Shown piece after piece: positions 52,593-60,733 of a stretch of 64,000 nt of DNA (its first letter is position 1; every line of letters begins with the position of its first letter). Under the pieces are notes generated by a model, which did no database searches, was not told the DNA's origin, and saw only the letters and a program-made list of their open reading frames with translations. The stretch comes from Singulisphaera acidiphila DSM 18658. GTDB taxonomy: Bacteria; Planctomycetota; Planctomycetia; Isosphaerales; Isosphaeraceae. The stretch covers positions 5,404,744 through 5,468,743 of the forward strand of contig NC_019892.1 in NCBI RefSeq assembly GCF_000242455.2. The letters are read 5' to 3'. Position numbers and translations under genes: made by a program.

Positions 52593-53624
52593 TTATTTTC
52601 TGCCGCCTGCCTTTGGCACCATCGCATCGGCCAGGGCCACCGCTTCGCCGAGCCAGTCTTGCCTTTGGTCGGCGGGGGGGGACCAGTCGGCCGACCAGCC
52701 GAGCCATTTGACGGCGAGGAGGAGGCGGCAGGCATCGAGGTCGGCCGAAAACTGATCCGGCAGAGGGGCGGAGCCGGCCAAGGCCATGCGATAGCTTTCC
52801 GCCATTTTGAAACGGTCTTCGGCCGGCCAGGAGCCCGAGGTCAACGCGGCCAGGTCGATCAGCCCGGGACCGATACCAGCGGTTTCCCAGTCGACTGCAC
52901 AGACGCGGCGGCTGTTCTGTTTGGTTTCGATCAGGACGTTCGACGCATAAAATTCACCGTGGATGAGCGTGGTCGACATCGCAGACAGGCGGTCGAGGGC
53001 GTTGAGGAAACCTTGTTCGAGGCGATCCCAGATCGGCCCCCGCGCTCGCTCGCCTTGAAAGGTCCGGGCGCGTTCGAGCCAGGTGCAAAAGTGGTGCGCG
53101 TCATAGCACAGGAGCGGAACGGTCTGGGAACGCGGGGCGTCTTCCCCGGCGAATCCGAGGTGCAGGCGAGCCAGCCATTGAGCCGCCTCTCGCCAGGCGG
53201 AGAGATCGCCGATCTGAAAGAGCGCGACCCCCGGCACCCGTTCCAGAAAGAGCCAGCAACGCCTGAGCGATTCACCGTAGTACTTCGCCGTGCCGAGGTT
53301 CGCTGCGTCCAGCAATTCGCGATAGACTGCCGGTTCGCGGCGCGGGTCGTGAAGAAAGGAGGGCTTGACTCGGCGGGCGGTCTCGTGGAGGTCGCTCCTG
53401 GAGGACGATTTGAGGAGCAGCCGAAGCGTTTCCCCGCCTTCGATGACCGCGTCGATCTCGAGAAGGAACGAACTCGTCCAGTTCGGTGACGGCCGGGTGG
53501 AGAGTTGTTCCATCCGAACGGGCCGGCCGAGGCTTTGTTGGAGAACTTCGGCCAAGACGATCGGCAGTTCAGTCAGATCGAGGTGACCGCCCGCGTCATC
53601 GGTCGCCATCTCGGAATTTGTCAT
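52593..53624 (-). CDS. Aminoglycoside phosphotransferase/choline-kinase-like protein
   Basis: A 343-residue protein of the APH fold: N-lobe with LLLKSSSRSD (ATP lysine), helix YRELLDAANLGTAKYYGESL, hinge CWLFLERVPGVALF, catalytic loop LIHGEFYASNVLIE (HGE-x4-N, where Asp is replaced by Glu) and metal site AVDWETAGIGPGLIDLAAL. The HGD to HGE change is unusual and may alter or reduce activity. In a glycan cluster a sugar- or lipid-kinase role is more plausible than antibiotic resistance. It follows a glycosyltransferase gene after 10 bp. Confidence 0.8.
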   Translation of the reverse strand: MTNSEMATDDAGGHLDLTELPIVLAEVLQQSLGRPVRMEQLSTRPSPNWTSSFLLEIDAVIEGGETLRLLLKSSSRSDLHETARRVKPSFLHDPRREPAVYRELLDAANLGTAKYYGESLRRCWLFLERVPGVALFQIGDLSAWREAAQWLARLHLGFAGEDAPRSQTVPLLCYDAHHFCTWLERARTFQGERARGPIWDRLEQGFLNALDRLSAMSTTLIHGEFYASNVLIETKQNSRRVCAVDWETAGIGPGLIDLAALTSGSWPAEDRFKMAESYRMALAGSAPLPDQFSADLDACRLLLAVKWLGWSADWSPPADQRQDWLGEAVALADAMVPKAGGRK

Positions 53625-53634
53625 GTTATTTTAT

Positions 53635-54795
53635 TTATGTAGCGAAGGCCAGGTTGAGGAGGCGATCGAGTACCTTGTCGGAATCCAGATATTCTTCTGC
53701 GATGTGGCGTGCCGCGCGGGCGTGTCGCGGATAATCTCCCCGCACGGCGTTCACGGCTTCAACAGCTTCATCGACGGTTTTAAACGTGAAAAGACCTTCT
53801 CCCACAGGGATCTCCCCTTGGAATCCGGTCTCCTGAACGATGGCGGGGCGTCCTGAAGCGAGGTAGCAGGCGGTCCGGTCGCTGAACCAGCCGCAGCGTG
53901 AGAGGACGTATCCGCTCTTGGCCGTGCTGAACTCGGCCTCGGACTGTTGCACGAATTTGCGGAACCGGGCCGGGGTGTTGGCCAGGCGTGCGGGGTCGAG
54001 GATCTGCCAGCCGTTGGCGGCCAATGCCTCGAGATCAGGGACCTCTCCCGGATGGATGGCCAGGGCCGGCATGAACGGTGCACGGGCCCGGGCCGGCAGG
54101 TCGAAGAGCGTTCGAAAGGTATGGGCCTTCTGCCCGAAGAGCAGGCCGCCGTGCTCGATCGATCCGTAACCCCGCCAGTTGGCCACCGTGGTGAATCCGT
54201 GGTGGCGGATGAGGCCGGCCGTCGGCCAGAGCGGGAGGACCACGGGGGGCCAGGTCGCAACCCATTCACGTCCGCAGGTTGGCACGTCGCAACCCGGTCG
54301 GCCGACGGCTCGGCCGACGGTCATGAAGAGGGTGTGCCCCTCGTAGCGCATGTCGATTCCATGCTTTTCCTGCCAGAGCTGATTGAATGCGGGATCAACG
54401 TCGATGTAGACCCGGCGCGGGATCGACCCGATCAGGCCGGGATCGGTGAGCATGCCCGAGACGTTGACCAAAAGGTCGGCGCGGCGGGTCTCGCGCTCAA
54501 GCCGGTCGTAGGAGACGCCCACCGTTTGCCGAGTGCCTGCAAGCAGGAGCGCCGAGGATCGCTCGAGCCCCAACGATCGAACGACGCGCCGGAAGAAGGC
54601 CGCGTTGTCCGATTCGGCCAGGGAACTTCCCGCCGGGCGCAGGGCCGTTGCCTCGATCGGTTCGACGAGGAGGACGTCGTGGCCGAGCTTTCGAAGACCG
54701 AGGGCGTATTGCAGGACGACCCAGCTCGCCCCCCCTTGATTGGGATGGCCGGCGATCATGCCGCTGACGAGAATTGTGGCGCGGGTCGCTTTCAT
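53635..54795 (-). CDS. Glycosyltransferase, paralogue 1 of 3
   Basis: About 386 residues from ATG 54795 (MKATRATILVSGMIAGHPNQ). It has a GT-B-like plan: N-terminal QGGASWVVLQYALGLRKLGH, RRVYIDVDPAFNQLWQEKHG, MTVGRAVGRPGCDVPTCG, then the C-terminal donor site SRCGWFSDRTACYLASGRPA followed by GEGLFTFKTVDEAVEAV. Two relatives lie at 55511 and 56995 with the same blocks. Its start overlaps the ChbG stop (ATGA). Donor and acceptor sugars are unknown. Confidence 0.78.
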   Translation of the reverse strand: MKATRATILVSGMIAGHPNQGGASWVVLQYALGLRKLGHDVLLVEPIEATALRPAGSSLAESDNAAFFRRVVRSLGLERSSALLLAGTRQTVGVSYDRLERETRRADLLVNVSGMLTDPGLIGSIPRRVYIDVDPAFNQLWQEKHGIDMRYEGHTLFMTVGRAVGRPGCDVPTCGREWVATWPPVVLPLWPTAGLIRHHGFTTVANWRGYGSIEHGGLLFGQKAHTFRTLFDLPARARAPFMPALAIHPGEVPDLEALAANGWQILDPARLANTPARFRKFVQQSEAEFSTAKSGYVLSRCGWFSDRTACYLASGRPAIVQETGFQGEIPVGEGLFTFKTVDEAVEAVNAVRGDYPRHARAARHIAEEYLDSDKVLDRLLNLAFAT

Positions 54796-55514
54796 CGATC
54801 CATCCTCAAACACTCTCTCACGTCGTGGAACGAGCGAAGCGCGATGCCGGTCTCAGCCAGTGACGAACGAACCGAGGGGGCGCAGAGGGCGGCAACCTCG
54901 TCGGCCCGCTCCGTGCGATAGACCGCCGGCGCGTCGTTTCCCAGCCCGGGGTGGCAGGCCAACTCGGTCCACCCCTCGGGCAAGCCGTTGAGGATTCCGA
55001 CGAGGTTTTCTGCTGTGATTGCCTGGGGGAACGGTTCGCCCCGCGAGGTCTGGCCGTAGAATCGCCCACAGTAGCGCACCTCGGGGTGAGCGTGGCGGAC
55101 GGGAATCCCCCATCGCTGCGCCGCCTCCAGGACGACGGAGCGAAGTGGCTCGTCGCGATGGGCGTGTTGATGCGAGTCCAGGTGGGTGGGGGGTCTGCCG
55201 ACGATCTGAAGAAAGCGGTCGATCTGTCGCGCCGCCTCGGAGGCGCTGGCCGCGCGGTCGTTGGGGAGAGGGACGACCTGTCTTGTTTGATGCCAATCGC
55301 CGTCGCGAAAGAGCCATTCGCCGAAGTCGAGGTGGAGTCCGACGCTGAGCTCCGGATTCAGGCGGGCGTAGGCCGCTGCGTCTTCGGCCGCCGCCCCGCC
55401 GGTCATCAAGCTCGCGCTGGTGACTAGCCCTTCCTCGTAGGCGCGGATGACCCCTTGGTTGACGCCGTCACTGAGGCCGAAATCGTCCGCGTTGACGATG
55501 AGGAACCGGGTCAT
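54792..55514 (-). CDS. ChbG/HpnK (YdjC) family carbohydrate deacetylase
   Basis: A 240-residue protein with the family metal site: VNADDFGLSDGVNQG (DD), SVGLHLDFGEW (His), and LDSHQHAH with the H-x2-HxH-like histidines, plus the C-terminal ELACHPG. Members remove acetyl groups from N-acetylated amino sugars such as chitooligosaccharides or hopanoid-linked sugars. It overlaps glycosyltransferase genes by 4 bp at both ends, so it probably trims an amino sugar on the glycan made here. Confidence 0.9.
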   Translation of the reverse strand: MTRFLIVNADDFGLSDGVNQGVIRAYEEGLVTSASLMTGGAAAEDAAAYARLNPELSVGLHLDFGEWLFRDGDWHQTRQVVPLPNDRAASASEAARQIDRFLQIVGRPPTHLDSHQHAHRDEPLRSVVLEAAQRWGIPVRHAHPEVRYCGRFYGQTSRGEPFPQAITAENLVGILNGLPEGWTELACHPGLGNDAPAVYRTERADEVAALCAPSVRSSLAETGIALRSFHDVRECLRMDR

Positions 55515-56704
55515 CGGGTTGCGCCCTTCCCTTTCTTAGGCTGGGGATGGAGCCCGATTTCCTCGCAGAAGCGACCCAGCACATGCTGGGAATCGAAATG
55601 CGATTCGGCGATCGCCCGCGCTGCCTGCGCATGGCACGCAGGGTCGCGGGCGATGCGTTCCGCTCCCGCGACGGCCTCGGCGAGCGTCCTGAACGGGATC
55701 AGGCCCTCGCCGACCGGTAGGTTCCGGCTGAAACCGGTGTCTTGAACCAGGGTGGGGCGTCCCGAGGCCAGATAGCGGACCGTTCGGTCGCTGAACCAAC
55801 CGCTCTCGGTGGCGACGTACACCCCTTGCGCGGCCGAAAACTCCGCCCCTGAAGTGCTGACGTAGTCACGGAACTCGTCGAGACCGCCGGTGGTTCGGTG
55901 CGGGTCGACGACGTTCCAGCCCTGTTCGAGAAGGGCGTCGCGGTCCTTGAAGTCGGCCGGATGGATGTCGAGGGCGATTTCGAAGGCCAGGGCGGTCTGT
56001 CTCGGCATTTCAAGAAACTTGCGGAACTCGTGTACCTTGAGGCCGAAGGTCGTACCTTTGTGGCTGACGGGTCCATACGCTCCCCGCCAGCTTGCGATGG
56101 TTGTGAATCGATCGAAGCCGAGCGAAGGGCAGGTCGGCCAGTCCTCGAGTGTCACGGGCTGGCGGATCGGCCGCCAGGCGATGCCGTTGACCGGAATCTC
56201 GCAGCCCGATCGGCCGATGTTTTCGCCGATGGTGTAGTAATAGTCATGTCTCGCTAAACGGGTTCCGGCGTTGCCTGCCGCATGCCAGAACTGCGTGTAA
56301 CCGGGGTCGAAGTCGATGTAGACGCGGCAGCCGACGCTGTCGAAAAGGGGGGCAAGATTCCAGTGCCCGGTGATGTTGACGAGTGCCTTGGCGGAACGCC
56401 CGAGGTCGGCCAGATCCGTGGGCGTCAAGCCGAACGATCGTTCGTCGTCCTCGCAAATGAGTGCCGAGAGGCCGTCGAGGCCGAGCTGCTCGGTCGTCTT
56501 GCGGAAGAAGGCGAGGTTTTCCGAGTCTTCAAAAGGGCAAGGTTGGCCGGCGGCGTCGACGCAGCAATCGCGCCGGATCTGCTCGACGAATGCGACCTCG
56601 AACCCGAGCGCGCGTAGGCCGAGGGCCCAGCTCAACACGGCCCAAGCGTTGCCGCCGTTTCGCGGTTTGTTGGCCAGGGCTCCGGCGACGACGACGATCG
56701 ACAT
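55511..56704 (-). CDS. Glycosyltransferase, paralogue 2 of 3
   Basis: About 397 residues from ATG 56704 (MSIVVVAGALANKPRNGGNA). It has the same block order as paralogue 1: NAWAVLSWALGLRALGFEVA, CRVYIDFDPGYTQFWHAAGN, TIGENIGRSGCEIPVNGIAW, GWFSDRTVRYLASGRPTLVQ and GEGLIPFRTLAEAVAG. The stop overlaps the start of the ChbG gene. Divergence between the copies is largest in the central acceptor-facing region, consistent with different acceptors. Confidence 0.78.
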   Translation of the reverse strand: MSIVVVAGALANKPRNGGNAWAVLSWALGLRALGFEVAFVEQIRRDCCVDAAGQPCPFEDSENLAFFRKTTEQLGLDGLSALICEDDERSFGLTPTDLADLGRSAKALVNITGHWNLAPLFDSVGCRVYIDFDPGYTQFWHAAGNAGTRLARHDYYYTIGENIGRSGCEIPVNGIAWRPIRQPVTLEDWPTCPSLGFDRFTTIASWRGAYGPVSHKGTTFGLKVHEFRKFLEMPRQTALAFEIALDIHPADFKDRDALLEQGWNVVDPHRTTGGLDEFRDYVSTSGAEFSAAQGVYVATESGWFSDRTVRYLASGRPTLVQDTGFSRNLPVGEGLIPFRTLAEAVAGAERIARDPACHAQAARAIAESHFDSQHVLGRFCEEIGLHPQPKKGKGATR

Positions 56705-56756
56705 TGAGTGATGCCTCGATCCCATTTTTTTCCTGGCGAGCGCTTACCAAATTTTC

Positions 56757-56853
56757 AACCACGAATGACACAAATGACACGAATAAAAACAAAAAAATCA
56801 ATCATTAATTTCATTTTTTTTCTTCATTCGTGTCATTTGTGTCATTCGTGGTT
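56757..56853. repeat. Perfect 28-bp inverted repeat with AT-rich loop
   Basis: AACCACGAATGACACAAATG (arm 56757-56784) is perfectly inverted at 56826-56853, separated by 41 nt of A/T. Each arm repeats GACAC internally. The element is flanked by near-copies of TTTTTTCCTGGCG (56725 and 56863). Similar GTGTCATT-rich palindromes are, from memory, widely dispersed in planctomycetes and relatives, suggesting a MITE-like unit. Confidence 0.85.
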
Positions 56854-56871
56854 AAATTCTCTTTTTTCCTG

Positions 56872-56979
56872 GCGCTCGGCAGTTGGTGCGCGAATCTGAG
56901 TAAGGAACGCTGCATGAGGGTGTCCTGGCAGCCTTGAGCGACCTCCATCGAATTCGGATGCGCACCAACTGCCGAGCGC
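56872..56979. repeat. Perfect 20-bp inverted repeat element
   Basis: GCGCTCGGCAGTTGGTGCGC at 56872-56891 is perfectly inverted at 56960-56979 around 68 nt. It begins 18 bp after the previous palindrome. It may be a separate mobile palindrome that landed in the same gap between two glycosyltransferase genes. Confidence 0.8.
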
Positions 56980-56994
56980 TTACATTTTTTTGAT

Positions 56995-58143
56995 TCAGGC
57001 AATTCCGAGCTTGTTGAGGAGACGGCCCAGAACGCGGTCGGAGTCGAAGAACTCCTCGGCCAGGGCGCGTGCTCCTCTGGCCTGTTTCGCGTGGTCGCGC
57101 TCCACGATCTCGACACCGGCGGTTGCTTCGTCGAGGTCGGAGAACGTCAGCAGGCCGAGGCCCGTCGGATAAAGCGATTGGATCCCGGTGTCCTGAGCGA
57201 GCACGGGCCGTCCGCTGGCGAGGTAGCAGAGGCTTCGGTCGCTCAGCCAGCCGCCCTGGGTTTTGACGTACAGATTCTTGGCGACCATGAATTCCGCTCG
57301 CGACCCTTGGATGTGGGTGCGGTATCGCCAGGGGTCGCCGGCAACTTGCGCCGGGTTGACGAGCGACCAATGATTTTCGGCGAGCATCGCCAGGTCTTTC
57401 ACCTCGTCGGGATGAATGTCGAGGGCCAGTTCGAAGCGGCGGCCGGACTGCCTTGGGAGGGTGGCGAACTTTCGGAATTCCGGAGGGCGCAAGCCGTAGG
57501 TCTGGCCCTGGTAGGTCAAGGGGCCGAACGCTCCGCGCCAGCTCATGACGCTCGACCAGCAACGTCCCGGTTCGTCCTCATGCGACGGCCACTGTTCGAG
57601 CACGACGGGCTGGGGCGTCGTCAGCCAGTGGAGCCCGCAAGTGGGAATGACGCATTCGGGGCGACCGATGTTTTCACCGATCGTCACGAAATCGTCGTGC
57701 CCCTGGAAAATGTCGGCCAGCCCTTCGGCCTTCCAGATCTGCCCGAAGCCAGGATCGATGTCGAGAAAGACGCGGCGCGGGGCGCGGGCCAGAATCTCTT
57801 CGTCGGCGAGGTAACCCATGACATTCAGCAGGAACGCGGAGCGGCCGACACGCTCGAGCACGTCGGCCCGAGCGAGGCCGACCGTCCTTGTTCCGCGCCC
57901 GATGTTCAGGGAGTAGTCATTTCCCAGCCCGAAGCGTTCCATCAGGCCGGCCAGTTCCAGGGCGCTCGCGGTCAGGTGCGGCGCGTGGCTATCACCGGCC
58001 GGGTCGATTTCCAGTTCGTCGAGAAAGAGGACATCCCACCCCAGCCGACGAAAGCCGAGCAGGTATTGCAGGAAGACCCAGGCGTGGCCCCCGCAACCGG
58101 GTCGACGAGCGACCGCTCCGGCGATGACGATGGTGTCGCGCAT
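56995..58143 (-). CDS. Glycosyltransferase, paralogue 3 of 3
   Basis: A 382-residue protein (MRDTIVIAGAVARRPGCGGH) with the blocks of its two relatives: AWVFLQYLLGFRRLGWDVLF, RRVFLDIDPGFGQIWKAEGL, TIGENIGRPECVIPTCGLHW, GGWLSDRSLCYLASGRPVLA and GLGLLTFSDLDEATAGVEIV. The start shares one base with the stop of the preceding large enzyme (TGATG). A 290-bp gap filled by two palindromes separates it from paralogue 2. Confidence 0.78.
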   Translation of the reverse strand: MRDTIVIAGAVARRPGCGGHAWVFLQYLLGFRRLGWDVLFLDELEIDPAGDSHAPHLTASALELAGLMERFGLGNDYSLNIGRGTRTVGLARADVLERVGRSAFLLNVMGYLADEEILARAPRRVFLDIDPGFGQIWKAEGLADIFQGHDDFVTIGENIGRPECVIPTCGLHWLTTPQPVVLEQWPSHEDEPGRCWSSVMSWRGAFGPLTYQGQTYGLRPPEFRKFATLPRQSGRRFELALDIHPDEVKDLAMLAENHWSLVNPAQVAGDPWRYRTHIQGSRAEFMVAKNLYVKTQGGWLSDRSLCYLASGRPVLAQDTGIQSLYPTGLGLLTFSDLDEATAGVEIVERDHAKQARGARALAEEFFDSDRVLGRLLNKLGIA

Positions 58144-60731
58144 CAGATCGTGGCCCGGGCTTGGAAAAGCGGGTCGTCAACGAGGGGAATGCTTGGGCTT
58201 TGGGGTGGCCTGATCGTTTGAGTCGTGCCTGGCGCAGCCACGATTTGAGCGGGCCGGCGGTTGTGGGAAGCATGGCCGAAATGGCTTTCGAACGCCCCCT
58301 CGATGCAATTCCCCAGGGCCTCGCGCATCTTGGCGGGGTCGAATCGGTCGCGGATCAGCCGGAGCGCGTTTTGCTGAATGCGAAGCCAGAGCGCTTTGTC
58401 TTCGTGCAGGCGGAGCGCTTTGAGACGGAAATCATCGACTCCGTCACCGACAAGCGCCTCGGCGCCGTCGGTCACTTCCAACTGTTGCGCCAGCAGTGGC
58501 GAGAGGACGCACGGCAGGCCAGCGGCCATCGCTTCGATCACCTTGTACGGCACTCCTGCGGCGAATCTGTGGGGGGCGAGGAAGACGCGGGCCCGGTCGA
58601 AAAAGGGTGACACGTCGTTCACGTAGCCGGTGAGAACCACGGACCCAGGCGCGTCGGCCGCTGTTGTCGAGGCGGGGACAGGAGCGCCGACCACGGTCAG
58701 GCGGGCGTTTGAACGTTCCCGGATTGCGGGGAAGATCGCGTCCAGCAGCAGCCGGAGCGCATCGGCGTTGGGAGGGGTCGCAAGGCTTCCGAGAAAGAGA
58801 TAGTCGCGTCGGGCATCAAACGATGGCGATGCGTTTCGTGTGAGGATCGAAGCGCCCCAGACGAGAACCGGGATGTCCGGGTTGTGCTTCGTAAACAAGG
58901 CACGCTCCTGTTCGCTGACGGCGATCACGGCGTTGGCGTCGTCGGCCAGGCTCAACTCCTTACGAAGTCGTCGCTTGCTCTCGAGCGGGGGGAGTGGATT
59001 CTTTCCCTCCACCTCGGCCTGGAGGGCATCGCGGAGACAGAAGACCGCCTCGGCGTCGTAGATGACGGCGGCTTCCGGGTTGAACTCCTTGATCACCGGA
59101 ATCCAGTGTGCATTGTGGGGTCGGCTCACGAGGATCGCGTCGTAAAGGTCGTGTCTTTGCGACAATCGCTCGCGGATGTTCTTGACCCCGTGAAGCACCT
59201 CGATCCCGAGCTGCTGAAGCTCTGACGTCGCCGGTTCGAGAGCCGTGACGTTGTTGAGCGGGAGGAACGTGACGATGTAGCCCAGCGAGGCAAGCGACTC
59301 GAGCAGAGTGCGGGCCCGAGGGAAGCCGCTCCCCAGGCCGGCGTCGGGCACGCGGTCGTCGGCCACGAGGATCCGACGTCCTTCGCGGCGGTCCCGGGCG
59401 AGCCATTCTTCCCCCGATCCCGCCGCCGGATACTGCCGGAGCTTGAGACGCCACTTCGCCCGAAACCGGGCGCGGTTGCGAAGTTGGAGCTCAACCGCAT
59501 GACCCGCCTCGCTGCTTCCGAACTCGATGTGGAAGACGCAGGCCCGAGGCTGGTAGACGACCCTGAGGTCGGCCTCTCGAATCGCCATGCAGAGGTCGGT
59601 GTCCTCGCAATAGGCGGGCGCATAGCGAGGGTCGAAGCCGCCGAGCGCGAGAAAGAGGTCCTTACGCATCAAGAAACAGGCACCCGAGCAGTAGTCGACG
59701 TCTCGAACGTAGTCGTACTCCGGGTCGGTCGGGTTGGCGTTGCGGCCGTACCCCAAATTTGAGCCGTCGCGCCAGAGAATTCCCCCCGCTTCCTGGAGGC
59801 GGCCGCTCGGATGGACGAGCTTGGGGCCGACGCCCCCGCAGCGCGGTTCGGAACGGGCGGTCTCCACGAGCACGCTCAACCAGCCCGGCGTACCGAGCGT
59901 GTCGTTGTTGAGGAAGCAGACGAATTCCCCCCGGGCCATCTTCGCCCCACGGTTGCACGCCTCGCCGAAACCAAGATTGCAGTCGTTGTTGGCGACCTGG
60001 ATGTTCTCGACCCGGGAGAGCAGCGCCTCGGTGTCGTCGGTTGAGGCATTGTCGACGACGATGACTTCGAACGGCACGTCATCATCGGCGACGAGGAGGC
60101 TCTCCAGTCCCAGGAGGGTGTAATGAGCCTGCTGATAGGTGGGGATGACGATGCTGACGACCGGCTCGTCCACCTTGGGAAACCGAAGCCGACCGGGACC
60201 GGCGAGGAATTGGCGGAGCTTGATCCGGGCGTATTCTTCCATCACGTTCGCGGCTTTGGGGGGCGGCGACGGCGAATAACCGTTCCGGGAAAAGGCGCTC
60301 GCGCGTGAGGATCGGCCGTTCCGTGCCAGGGAGGTTGATCCGGAGAGCCGGAAGATGATGCCCGCCTCGTTCGTGCAGACGCATTCGTGGTGGGTTCTCA
60401 AGTGGCTTTCGAACTCGGTGTAGTGGGAAAGCCACCAGAGTGAAGTCGCCGGCAGGATGAGATATTCCCAACCTTGCGCCCGAAGGTTTTCAAGATGTCC
60501 GACGGCCTCCTCGCTGTCGCCGGGATGGTGGCCGGCATAGCCGCCCCCCTCCGCCTGAGGAAAATGCGCGGTCTCGCGATCAGCGACTCTGAGGAGATCC
60601 TCGTCCCCCTTGCTGACGATGAGGATCCGCTTTCCCGCCGGGATGAACTCGCCGGCCATTCGGCGGATTGATGAGATTAATTGCTGATATGGTATATTGT
60701 GATTATTTATGCGAGAAGCGTGCGAGTCCAT
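58143..60731 (-). CDS. Bifunctional GT2/GT4 glycosyltransferase
   Basis: About 862 residues from ATG 60731 (MDSHASRINNHNIPYQQLIS). The first ~130 residues are a small module (ILIVSKGDEDLLRVADRETA to WEYLILPATSLWWL) shared with the next gene. Then a GT2 domain: VSIVIPTYQQAHYTLLGLES, VDNASTDDTEALL, FLNNDTLGTPGWLSVL (DxD-like NND), and YCEDTDLCMAIREADLRVVY. The last ~370 residues form a GT4-like GT-B domain (RILVADDRVPDAGLGSGFPR, DYLFLGSLATPPNADALRLL, GVPYKVIEAMAAGLPCVLSP with the E-x7-E-like donor site). It probably adds two different sugars. Confidence 0.88.
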   Translation of the reverse strand: MDSHASRINNHNIPYQQLISSIRRMAGEFIPAGKRILIVSKGDEDLLRVADRETAHFPQAEGGGYAGHHPGDSEEAVGHLENLRAQGWEYLILPATSLWWLSHYTEFESHLRTHHECVCTNEAGIIFRLSGSTSLARNGRSSRASAFSRNGYSPSPPPKAANVMEEYARIKLRQFLAGPGRLRFPKVDEPVVSIVIPTYQQAHYTLLGLESLLVADDDVPFEVIVVDNASTDDTEALLSRVENIQVANNDCNLGFGEACNRGAKMARGEFVCFLNNDTLGTPGWLSVLVETARSEPRCGGVGPKLVHPSGRLQEAGGILWRDGSNLGYGRNANPTDPEYDYVRDVDYCSGACFLMRKDLFLALGGFDPRYAPAYCEDTDLCMAIREADLRVVYQPRACVFHIEFGSSEAGHAVELQLRNRARFRAKWRLKLRQYPAAGSGEEWLARDRREGRRILVADDRVPDAGLGSGFPRARTLLESLASLGYIVTFLPLNNVTALEPATSELQQLGIEVLHGVKNIRERLSQRHDLYDAILVSRPHNAHWIPVIKEFNPEAAVIYDAEAVFCLRDALQAEVEGKNPLPPLESKRRLRKELSLADDANAVIAVSEQERALFTKHNPDIPVLVWGASILTRNASPSFDARRDYLFLGSLATPPNADALRLLLDAIFPAIRERSNARLTVVGAPVPASTTAADAPGSVVLTGYVNDVSPFFDRARVFLAPHRFAAGVPYKVIEAMAAGLPCVLSPLLAQQLEVTDGAEALVGDGVDDFRLKALRLHEDKALWLRIQQNALRLIRDRFDPAKMREALGNCIEGAFESHFGHASHNRRPAQIVAAPGTTQTIRPPQSPSIPLVDDPLFQARATI

Positions 60732-60733
60732 GA

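Noticed and set aside
52593..53624. APH-like gene as aminoglycoside resistance
   Set aside because: It has HGE in place of HGD, lies in a glycan operon, and shows no subfamily-specific resistance motif.
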